DNA from: RBC074 sp964470555
GTDB lineage: Bacteria > Acidobacteriota > Blastocatellia > RBC074
Assembly: GCA_964470555.1 (NCBI GenBank)
Contig: CAYYDG010000037.1
Span: 10,340-74,339, forward strand
Direction of reading: 5' to 3'
Length of the DNA stretch: 64,000 bases
Shown: one piece after another, positions 17,910 through 25,444 of the stretch
Layout: each line of letters begins with the position of its first letter
How positions within the stretch are numbered: position 1 is the stretch's first letter
Made by a program: the position numbers and the translations under genes
Notes under the pieces: generated by a model
The model's database searches: none
What the model was told of the DNA's origin: nothing
Seen by the model: only the letters and a program-made list of their open reading frames with translations

Positions 17910-18476
17910 ATGGCCTGGATTCGAACCATTCCAATGTCGGAAGCGGACGAAAAGTTGCTTCACGCGATTGAAGCGCAAAGGGATTTGTATCCCATCGAAT
18001 ACGCGACGCCGGTACAGCCGACTCAAGACGGCGCGGCTGGCATCGTCGCATCGCATTCACTGATTCCCGATGCGCTGTATCACGCCTTTTCGACGTTCGG
18101 CGCGCTGATGTCACCTGATCTGCCGCTCGAACGCCGACAGCACGAAATGATCGCCACCATGGTGTCGGTCACCAACCGCTGCCATTACTGAATTACTTCG
18201 CACGCAGAGTTTCTGCGTCGGGTCACAGTAGATGAAGCGATGGTCAACGCGCTGCGCGAAGATTACACGACCGCGCCCATCACCGAATCTGAGCGCGTCA
18301 TGCTGGATTACGTAGTGCAACTGACCAAAGACGCCACGCGCATTTCGCCGGAATATCACGAACGGTTGCGCGCCGTCGGATTTGACGATCAGGCGATTCT
18401 GCAAATCACGCTGATTGCATCGTGGTTCAATTACATCAATCGCGTTGCGGACGCATTGGGAGTAGGCCGCGATTGA
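17910..18476 (+). CDS. AhpD-like alkylhydroperoxidase, probable selenoprotein (in-frame TGA = Sec94)
   Basis: Reading through TGA at 18189-18191 gives 188 residues with the peroxidase-related/AhpD architecture. The active-site stretch ERRQHEMIATMVSVTNRCHY-TGA-ITSHAEF corresponds to the family CxxCxxxH; Cys91 is kept, the resolving Cys is TGA (Sec94), and His98 is in place. The C-terminal half (ESERVMLDYVVQLTKDA, ILQITLIASWFNYINRVADALG) is intact in the same frame. GGAGG sits 7 nt before ATG 17910. A SECIS-like hairpin follows (18202-18218). AhpD-like selenoproteins are known from bacterial genomes. It would reduce organic peroxides in the cytoplasm. It lies between the MFS gene and a TonB receptor. 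Confidence 0.83.
18202..18218 (+). promoter_or_regulatory. SECIS-like hairpin of the AhpD-like gene
   Basis: ACGCAG (18202-18207), loop AGTTT (18208-18212), CTGCGT (18213-18218): a perfect 6-bp stem (7 bp if A18208 pairs with T18212). The loop begins 16 nt after the TGA and has G as its second base. Position and size match the DUF3179 element upstream. Confidence 0.7.
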
Positions 18477-18514
18477 TGAAGAAAAACCTCTCCCAAATTT
18501 CATGAGGGTCCCCA

Positions 18515-21500
18515 ATGAAACTTTCTTCGTTCCGTTTTTTCAAAGTGACGATGTTGTTCTTGCTCGCTGTTACGGTTTTCCAAACAGCTCAGGCGCAATT
18601 CACCGAAGCTGCGCTGAAAGGCCGCGTCACTGATACTCAAGGCAATGTGGTTGTCGCGTCGCCGGTGGTCGCTCGTAACGATCAAACCGGCCAGATTCGT
18701 TCCACCACCACAGACGACGATGGCGCGTATTTGCTGGCCAGTTTGTCGCCAGGCAATTACACGATCTTTGTTCGCGTGGCCGGATTCAAAACCTTCGAAC
18801 AGCGCGCGCTTAAACTCAACGTCGGCCAGACCACCGAACTCAACATCAAACTGGAAGTCGGCGACGTGACGGAATCGGTCAGCGTCAGCGCCGATGCCGC
18901 GCAAGCCGCCGTTTCCACCGAAGCGCGTCTGGCCGATAACTTCGCAGGACGCGAAATCAATTCGCTGCCGTTGCCGCAACGCGATGTGTTTCTATTGCCA
19001 AAACTCAGCGCCGGAGCGACGGCCATCGCCGGATCGGCCAATTCCACCAAGCTGACCAATTCACCGGTCGTCACGGTCAACGGCAATCGGTATCGCGGCA
19101 ATAATTACGTGCTGGACGGGGCGATCAACACCAACCCGAACAACACCGGCGAACCGACGCTGGTTCCGGCGCTGGAATCGCTGGAAGAAGCCCAGGTTCA
19201 AACCAGCAACTTTTCGACCGAATACGGGCGAGGCAACGGCGCGGTCGTCAATCTGAGAACCAAATCCGGAACCAACGATTTGCACGGCAGAGTGTGGGAA
19301 TACCATCGCAATGCCGGATTGAACGCGCGCAACTTCTTTTCATCGGCGACGCCACCGCAAGTCTTCAATCAATTCGGCGGCAATCTGGGCGGGCCGATTC
19401 TGAAAAATCGCACGTTCTTTTTCGGTTCGTACGAAGGCACGCGCAACGCCATCGGACGCCCGCTGTCGTTTCTGGTCGAAACGCCGCAACTCAGAAATTA
19501 TGTGCTGACGAATTCGCCGAACAGCGTCGCGGCAAAATTGTTCAAACAATTTCCCGCGCCGACGCCTGCTCCGACCGGATGCGCGACTCCGGCAGAACAG
19601 CGCAACTGTCTGAACACGCCGCAAGGATTGATCCCCGCCATTGGCCTGGCCACAACGACGTTGCGCGATTACGTGCGCTTCGATCAATACCTGGCGCGCG
19701 TGGATCATTCCTTCAACAAAGGATTGGACAAACTCAACGCGCGCTGGATTTCGGAAAATCAGCGCGATGCAGGCGGCACGAGTTCTTCACGCGCGACTTT
19801 GGGCAAAGCCTTGCGCGGCAGTCGTGGCCCGTTCAATGGATTTTTCGCCAACCTGAATCTGGGTTACACGCACATCTTCAAACGCGCTGTGAATGACATT
19901 CGCTTTTCGTTCCAGAACGTAGACACCACGCGCGGCAACGACGACGCCGTCGTCCCCGACGTCACCATCACCGGCGTCGAAATGCCATTTGGCGACATTT
20001 TCAAAGCAGGGACGAAGCTCCGTACTTATGAAATCCGCGACACTATGACCATGGATCGCGGCAAACAAACGTGGCGCTTCGGTTTTGAATTACGCCGCGC
20101 GTTCAAAGGTCTTTCCATCGGCCCGGCAACCGCCGGAGCGTTTTCCTTCCGCAACATCGCGGATTTCGTCGCCGACCGCCCGTTTCGACAGACGTTGACG
20201 GTTGATCCGACGACAGGCAAACCGACGGGCTTTCCGCGTTATTTCACGCAATACGAAGCGGGCGCGTTTTTTCAAAACGACTGGAAGATCAACGACCGGC
20301 TGAATGTGAATCTGGGATTGCGCTGGGATTACTTCGGCGATGTCAGCGAACGCGAAGGACGTTTGTCTTCGGTCATACTGGGCGAAGGCAACAATTTCAA
20401 CGAACGGTTGGCCAATGCCGCCATTGGCCGCGTTGAACGTTTGTACACGCCGCAAAAATCGAACCTGGCTCCGCGCATAGGGCTGGCGTGGGATCCGTTC
20501 GGCGACCGCAAAACGGCTGTGCGCGCCGGATTCAGTCTGGCGTTTCAACCGCATCACGGCCAATCCATAGCCGGAGCGCGCGCCTTGTCGCCGGATGCCA
20601 TTCAGGGCGTAGTTCAACCAGCCAATCGCATCGGCACGCGCATTCTGTACGACATTCCGGTTCCGTTTAATTCCGATTTCGCGCGCGGATTGAATGCAAA
20701 AGGAGGATTGAACACGCCGCCGGGCGAGGCCGCCATACGTTTGACGGGCTTCGTCGTCAACCCGACAATCAAAACTCAATACAGCGAAAACTGGTTTCTT
20801 AATCTTCAACACGAATTCAAAAGCGGATGGATCGCCGAAGTCGGTTACGTCGGAACGAACGGCATCAATCTGGAACGCATTGACGACGTCAACCGCTTTG
20901 CAGGCGATTTGCTGGACGGGCGCGAAGACCGCATCAATCCGAATTTCGGCGTGTTGCTGTTTGTGACCAACGGCGTGACTTCCAGTTATCACGCGGCGAC
21001 GGCGGAAATTCGCCGCGCGTTCAGCAATGCCAAACTCGGCGGGTTTTCGCTGCAATCCAATTACCGCTGGTCGAAATGGCTGGACACGGCGTCGGACACG
21101 TCAACCGGACAATTCACTGACAACGCCGAACCCGGCAAAGGCGCTCAGGATGCGGCGTGTTTGCGCTGCGAACGCGCGCGGTCGCTGTTCGACATTCCGC
21201 ATCGCTTTTCTGCCGTCGCCAGTTGGACACCTGTCCTGTATCGCGGCACAAACAAATTCGTTGAACGTATCAGCCGCGATTGGCAATTGTCCGGCATTGT
21301 CTCGGCGCAATCCGGCAGACCGTTTTCCGTCTGGAACGGCGCGCCTTCCAACATCGTCAATGGCATAAACATCGGCGGCGATTACAATCTGGACGGCGGA
21401 GGCGGCGCAGTCGGCGGAGGATTTTACGACCGCCCAAATGCTCCTGCTGCCGGAACCGTCAAATCGTCATTCAGCCAAAGCGATTTTCTGAAAGGGCTGT

Positions 21501-21781
21501 TCGATGCCGGCCTGTTCCCCGCTCCGGCGTTAGGGCAAAACGGCACGTTGGGACGCAACACATTTCGCGGGCCGCGGTTTATGACCTTGGACGTGTCCGT
21601 CGCGCGCAGCTTCACGGTGTTAGGCGAAAAACAGCTTCAGTTTCGATTCGAAGCGTTCAATGCGCTGAACAACGTCAATCTGTTTTTACCGAATTCGGAT
21701 TTGTCGCTGGCTTCGTTCGGCAAATCTACTCAAGCCCACGAAGCCCGTAACCTGCAGGGCAGCCTGCGCTTCATTTTCTAA
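18515..21781 (+). CDS. TonB-dependent receptor, Oar-like with carboxypeptidase-regulatory domain
   Basis: A 1088-residue outer-membrane receptor. The signal peptide ends near AQAQF (27). A CarboxypepD_reg domain (about 30-120: LKGRVTDTQGNVVVASPVV, YLLASLSPGNYTIFVRVAGF) precedes the plug (REINSLPLPQRDVFLLPKLS, YVLDGAINTNPNN, AQVQTSNFSTEYGRGNG) and the barrel. It is a paralogue of the 12426 receptor with the same domain order. It begins 38 bases after the AhpD-like gene and is followed by the small secreted protein 10 bases after its stop. Together with the corrinoid protein and MFS transporter it may form an uptake-and-processing unit (inference). Confidence 0.92.
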   Translation: MKLSSFRFFKVTMLFLLAVTVFQTAQAQFTEAALKGRVTDTQGNVVVASPVVARNDQTGQIRSTTTDDDGAYLLASLSPGNYTIFVRVAGFKTFEQRALKLNVGQTTELNIKLEVGDVTESVSVSADAAQAAVSTEARLADNFAGREINSLPLPQRDVFLLPKLSAGATAIAGSANSTKLTNSPVVTVNGNRYRGNNYVLDGAINTNPNNTGEPTLVPALESLEEAQVQTSNFSTEYGRGNGAVVNLRTKSGTNDLHGRVWEYHRNAGLNARNFFSSATPPQVFNQFGGNLGGPILKNRTFFFGSYEGTRNAIGRPLSFLVETPQLRNYVLTNSPNSVAAKLFKQFPAPTPAPTGCATPAEQRNCLNTPQGLIPAIGLATTTLRDYVRFDQYLARVDHSFNKGLDKLNARWISENQRDAGGTSSSRATLGKALRGSRGPFNGFFANLNLGYTHIFKRAVNDIRFSFQNVDTTRGNDDAVVPDVTITGVEMPFGDIFKAGTKLRTYEIRDTMTMDRGKQTWRFGFELRRAFKGLSIGPATAGAFSFRNIADFVADRPFRQTLTVDPTTGKPTGFPRYFTQYEAGAFFQNDWKINDRLNVNLGLRWDYFGDVSEREGRLSSVILGEGNNFNERLANAAIGRVERLYTPQKSNLAPRIGLAWDPFGDRKTAVRAGFSLAFQPHHGQSIAGARALSPDAIQGVVQPANRIGTRILYDIPVPFNSDFARGLNAKGGLNTPPGEAAIRLTGFVVNPTIKTQYSENWFLNLQHEFKSGWIAEVGYVGTNGINLERIDDVNRFAGDLLDGREDRINPNFGVLLFVTNGVTSSYHAATAEIRRAFSNAKLGGFSLQSNYRWSKWLDTASDTSTGQFTDNAEPGKGAQDAACLRCERARSLFDIPHRFSAVASWTPVLYRGTNKFVERISRDWQLSGIVSAQSGRPFSVWNGAPSNIVNGINIGGDYNLDGGGGAVGGGFYDRPNAPAAGTVKSSFSQSDFLKGLFDAGLFPAPALGQNGTLGRNTFRGPRFMTLDVSVARSFTVLGEKQLQFRFEAFNALNNVNLFLPNSDLSLASFGKSTQAHEARNLQGSLRFIF

Positions 21782-21791
21782 AGGTGATGAC

Positions 21792-22316
21792 ATGAAACTA
21801 CTGACAACTCTCTTCTTGCTCACATTGCTCTCCACGTTCGCATTCGCCCAGGACGACACGGCGACATGGCGCCCGGCGACCGAAAAAGAATTGTCCGGGC
21901 TGATACCTGCCCGCGCTCAGGTGGAAAAGGAACGAATCGAAACAGAGCTTCGTTCGGCTTCCGGCGTGACCGATGGCAAAGGCCATTTCATCGCCGGCGT
22001 TTTGCTGATTACCGCCGGATATTCGGCGCACGGCAAATACACGCACTTTTTCATCACGCAAACTCACATCAAAGCGGGCGACGCAAAAATGAAACCCGGC
22101 GAATACGTTTATGGATACCGTCGTCTGGACGATGACACGCTGGAATTCATTTTTTATGAAGCGGCCACGGGCGTTCAGGTCGGAACGGCCAAAGCGCCCC
22201 GCGAATCGCGCACCGGCCCCATTCGGTCGCTGCTGATTACTCCGCCCGTCAGAGGAAAGGGCACAATCCAAATTGGGCGATTCGCCTGCGAATACAGCCT
22301 GGAAAAGGAGAAATAA
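21792..22316 (+). CDS. Secreted hypothetical protein
   Basis: A 174-residue protein with a clean signal peptide (hydrophobic LTTLFLLTLLSTFAFAQ, cleavage near residue 20). The mature part (GVTDGKGHFIAGVLLITAGYSA, KMKPGEYVYGYRR, LRIGRFACEY-like end) looks like a small beta-rich periplasmic domain. I do not recognise a named family. AAGGTGAT precedes the ATG. It is tightly packed between the TonB receptor and the CMD protein, with two bases to the next start, so it is surely co-expressed with them. Confidence 0.8.
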   Translation: MKLLTTLFLLTLLSTFAFAQDDTATWRPATEKELSGLIPARAQVEKERIETELRSASGVTDGKGHFIAGVLLITAGYSAHGKYTHFFITQTHIKAGDAKMKPGEYVYGYRRLDDDTLEFIFYEAATGVQVGTAKAPRESRTGPIRSLLITPPVRGKGTIQIGRFACEYSLEKEK

Positions 22317-22318
22317 AC

Positions 22319-23623
22319 ATGATTCGAATCGCATTTCTGATCGCGGCGCTGACTTTCGCCATCGTTTCTTCTTCGTCTTCTTCAACGGTTTCGGCGAACA
22401 AAACGGAGAAGCTTTCTTCACCGACGACAAAAGTCGCTGTGTTGGAAGAACAATCCAAACAGCGCGTCAAGGCGACAGCCAGGGTTTCGCTTGCCGATGA
22501 ATCTGCCGACGTTTTCAAAGGAGTCGAAACTTTCGACGCCAATCGCATTCCGAATTATGTGCGCGGACTGGCGCAGATTCCGAACGCGCCCAAACAGTTC
22601 GCGCAATTGTTCAAAACCTTCATCGGCGGTGGAACCATCGCGCCGGGAACCAAAATGGCTATGGGATTGCGCATCGCTCAGGTCAACGACAGCCCTTATG
22701 TCGCGGCGCACGTTATTCGTCTGCTGCGGGAAAACCAGCGCGGCGCAGAACTGCTTGCCGCGTTGCGCGCGGAAAATCTGGCGGGATTGAAACCGGCGGA
22801 ACAACGCGCTCTGCGATACGCCGAATTGCTGACGCGCGACGCTCACGGCATCACCGACGCCGAGTTTCAAGCTGCCAGCGCGCTGTACAACGACGCGCAG
22901 ATGGTCGAATTGACTATGGTCGTTTGTTTTTTCAACTACTTCACGCGGTACGCCGAAGCGTTGAATTTACCGGTGGAAGCATGGGCGCTCGATCCCAACA
23001 TCAAACCTGTAATTCCCGAACGGGCCAAAAACCGTCTGACCGAAGCTCGCATTGCGCTGGTATCTGACGAAGTGATGAATGCCGCCGCCACGACGCTCGC
23101 CTCTTCCAAAGAAAACGCCGCGCAAGCGGGCGGTTTGGGGCTGGGCATAGCCAATTCGCAACGCGCGATGATGCTGGTTCCCGACTTGCAAACCGCCTGG
23201 CGTGCTTATGGCACAACGGCCAGAGCCAACAGCAAGATTGGCCGCGAGATTCAGTTGCACGTTTCGTTCGCGGTTTCGATGGCCAACGGATGCCGGTATT
23301 GCATACTGCATCAAGTGTTGGGCTTGAAGCGTCAAGGTGTTGATCCGGCCAAATTGCAGGCAATGAAAAAGGACGATTCCAAGCTGACTCCACGGGAATT
23401 GGCTGCCGTCAGCTTCGCCCGGAAATTGACGGCAAAACCGAATTCGATCACCGACGCCGATTACGAAGCTCTGCGAAAAGAATTCGGCGATTACGGCGCG
23501 CTGGAAATCGTGCTGCAAACCGGCGCATTCGCGTTCATGAATCGCTTCACCGACAACCTGCGGCTGCCATCGGAAGACGAAGCGATTCATGTGTACAAGG
23601 AAATTTACGGTTCGGATTATTGA
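22319..23623 (+). CDS. Exported protein with two AhpD/carboxymuconolactone-decarboxylase-like domains
   Basis: 434 residues. An N-terminal hydrophobic stretch (IAFLIAALTFAIVSSSSSS) suggests export. Residues about 75-225 form a CMD-like helical domain without a Cys pair; residues about 250-434 form a second CMD domain with CRYCILH (C325, C328), the peroxidase-type redox motif. The repeated pattern (ERAKNRLTEARIALVSDEV, LTPRELAAVSFARKLTA, DYEALRKEFGDYGALEIVLQ) fits the carboxymuconolactone-decarboxylase superfamily. It is the Cys-containing counterpart of the Sec-containing gene at 17910 and the last gene of the plus-strand run. AAGGAG overlaps the previous stop region. It overlaps the convergent membrane-protein gene by 7 bases. 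Confidence 0.82.
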   Translation: MIRIAFLIAALTFAIVSSSSSSTVSANKTEKLSSPTTKVAVLEEQSKQRVKATARVSLADESADVFKGVETFDANRIPNYVRGLAQIPNAPKQFAQLFKTFIGGGTIAPGTKMAMGLRIAQVNDSPYVAAHVIRLLRENQRGAELLAALRAENLAGLKPAEQRALRYAELLTRDAHGITDAEFQAASALYNDAQMVELTMVVCFFNYFTRYAEALNLPVEAWALDPNIKPVIPERAKNRLTEARIALVSDEVMNAAATTLASSKENAAQAGGLGLGIANSQRAMMLVPDLQTAWRAYGTTARANSKIGREIQLHVSFAVSMANGCRYCILHQVLGLKRQGVDPAKLQAMKKDDSKLTPRELAAVSFARKLTAKPNSITDADYEALRKEFGDYGALEIVLQTGAFAFMNRFTDNLRLPSEDEAIHVYKEIYGSDY

Positions 23624-24357
23624 GGCTGAGTTGAGTGCTGTTCTTGCTGGGACTGACTGCTATTCTTCCGTCTTCGCCACCTCTGAAAGGTGATGACGAA
23701 GTAAGCAATCAGCAAAGGGATAAGAAACAAATACGAAAGCAGCCCCAGCACGAACAGCACTCCGTATGCTGCGTCATTTGCCGTTCTACTCTCAGGTATC
23801 CCTGCCATTATTGCGAAAACAGCGCCTTCCAGGTTGAGTGCAAGTAAAGCAAAGACGATGACAGTCAGCGGTAAAAATGTTGCAACGATCAATTCTCCAG
23901 ACTCAAGCTCAGCGCTTCTTTTCAGATAAAAGATCAGCAAAGCAACCCGCCAAGTGGCGACGATTGCCAGAAACCAGACATTGAGGCTTGCGGCTGTTTC
24001 GAAAGAAAACCATCGCTCAACAGGAATCGCATAAAGCATAGCAGGCGGCGAAACCAGCGAGATAAACGTCAGCAAGTTTCGGTAACTCCAATTCTTCGGT
24101 CTGAGCGGCCACAGCACTAGCCACAAGAACAACGACAACACGAAAATGTAAATGACCGAACCGACGCCGAGGTATTGCAATAGCTTCGCGCTGGGATGAT
24201 CCCAATATCTGCCAATGCCGACTAACCAAGTGCAAACCAATCCAAAAGCCAGATGCTTACCATCAAGTTGCAAAAATTCTTCTTTGGAAAGACGGAAGGT
24301 GAGCAAACTGAGCGTAGTGCGGAGAACGTTTAACGGTTTGGCAGTGGTGTCTTTCAT
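23617..24357 (-). CDS. Conserved multi-pass membrane protein of unknown function
   Basis: A 246-residue protein with about six hydrophobic segments and conserved-looking loops (GIGRYWDHPSAKLLQYLGVGS, WPLRPKNWSYRNLLTFISL, YAIPVERWFS). I have seen similar uncharacterised proteins in other bacteria but no function is known to me. No clear Shine-Dalgarno precedes the ATG at 24357. It reads convergently to the CMD gene, overlapping it by 7 bases, and is separated by 13 bases from the RluD-type gene. Confidence 0.75.
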   Translation of the reverse strand: MKDTTAKPLNVLRTTLSLLTFRLSKEEFLQLDGKHLAFGLVCTWLVGIGRYWDHPSAKLLQYLGVGSVIYIFVLSLFLWLVLWPLRPKNWSYRNLLTFISLVSPPAMLYAIPVERWFSFETAASLNVWFLAIVATWRVALLIFYLKRSAELESGELIVATFLPLTVIVFALLALNLEGAVFAIMAGIPESRTANDAAYGVLFVLGLLSYLFLIPLLIAYFVITFQRWRRRKNSSQSQQEQHSTQPQ

Positions 24358-24370
24358 TCAAGTTTGCCTT

Positions 24371-25444
24371 TCAAGCTCTGGCCAAAGTCAGGAATGCCCG
24401 CAAGTCATCCGGCAACGGAGCCGTGAATTCGACTCGCTCTTGGGTCGCTGGGTGAAGAAAGCTTAGTTGAGCCGCGTGCAGAAACGGGCGGTCAAGTTTG
24501 GAAATAGCGGCTCGCAATCGTGCGCTTTTGATCGAATTGGCGCGGCCAGTCTGATACGTTGTGTCGGCGACGATCGGGTGTTTGATGTGCGCCAGATGAA
24601 CGCGAATCTGGTGCGTCCGTCCGGTTTTGATTTCCACATCCAGCAACGTGAATTCGTCGAAACGTTCGACCACACGAAACAAACTCAGCGCATCGCGCCC
24701 TTCGCCAGCCGGACGAATCGCCATCTTGACGCGGCTGCGTGGATCACGGCCAATCGGCGCTTCGATTCTTCCTTCGTCTTCTTTCATCACGCCATACACC
24801 AACGCCGAATAAATTTTGCGAACCGTTCGAGCCTGGAATTGTTCAGCTAGACGCAAATGCGCGAGGTCGGTTTTGGCAACGACGATCAATCCGGACGTGC
24901 CGACATCCAACCGATGCACGATGCCCGGACGAGACGCTCCGCCGCGACGCGGCAATTGCAAGGCTTGTTGTTGAAAGTAATGCACCAGAGCATTGGCCAG
25001 CGTGCCGGAACTGACTCCCGAACCGGGATGCGTGACCATTCCGGCGGCTTTGTTGATGACGATGATTTCGTCGTCTTCGTGGACAATGTCGAGCGGAATG
25101 GCTTCCGGTTTGGCTTCGAGCGGCGCGGTTTCCGGCAGCGTGATTTGGATTTCTTCTCCGGCGCTGACTTCGTAGGCAGGTTTTGTGATTGGCTGGCCGT
25201 TCACAAAAACTTTACCAAGTTCGACGGCTCGGCGGACTTGGGAGCGACTGGTCGTCGGAATTTGCGAAGCGAGATAAGTGTCGAGCCGCGTACCTGTTGC
25301 TTCTTCTAATGGAGAGAAGGATAGAGGGAGAAATTGTGGAATAGAGAGATTTAGGGACTCGACATCGTAATCGTCAATCTCTCTTACTCTCTTACTCTCT
25401 GTCTCTCTGTCTTTCTGTCTCTCTGTCAGAGAAGGCTCAGTCAA
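24371..25444 (-). CDS. RluD-type 23S rRNA pseudouridine synthase with TTG start
   Basis: About 357 residues. An S4 RNA-binding domain (RLDTYLASQIPTTSRSQVRRAVELG, FVNGQPITKP) is followed by the RluA-family catalytic core (IIVINKAAGMVTHPG and the catalytic HRLDVGTSGLIVVAK). The product isomerises uridines in 23S rRNA helix 69 or a related site. No ATG or GTG lies in frame before the S4 domain; TTG at 25444 has AAGGAG 7 nt upstream and overlaps the stop of the methyltransferase gene (25437), so I choose it. Between start and S4 domain the coding sequence is an octamer microsatellite (25378-25430) giving a charged linker (ERQKDRETESKRVREIDD). Confidence 0.88.
   Translation of the reverse strand: MTEPSLTERQKDRETESKRVREIDDYDVESLNLSIPQFLPLSFSPLEEATGTRLDTYLASQIPTTSRSQVRRAVELGKVFVNGQPITKPAYEVSAGEEIQITLPETAPLEAKPEAIPLDIVHEDDEIIVINKAAGMVTHPGSGVSSGTLANALVHYFQQQALQLPRRGGASRPGIVHRLDVGTSGLIVVAKTDLAHLRLAEQFQARTVRKIYSALVYGVMKEDEGRIEAPIGRDPRSRVKMAIRPAGEGRDALSLFRVVERFDEFTLLDVEIKTGRTHQIRVHLAHIKHPIVADTTYQTGRANSIKSARLRAAISKLDRPFLHAAQLSFLHPATQERVEFTAPLPDDLRAFLTLARA
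25378..25430. repeat. Octamer microsatellite inside the 5' coding region of the pseudouridine synthase gene
   Basis: Plus-strand units CTCTTACT (two copies) are followed by about four units of the CTCTGTCT/GTCTCTCT type. The period is 8 bases, not a multiple of three, and it lies between the probable TTG start and the first folded domain. Confidence 0.75.

Noticed and set aside
17912..17930. GGATTCGAACC, the complement of a tRNA T-loop
   Set aside because: It is the coding start of the AhpD-like gene (Met-Ala-Trp-Ile-Arg-Thr); no cloverleaf or acceptor stem surrounds it.
11119..18476. Global reassignment of UGA as an amino acid
   Set aside because: Many genes in the window stop at TGA (for example the AAA ATPase at 10485-10487 and the TonB receptor at 15468-15470), so only a context-dependent recoding fits.
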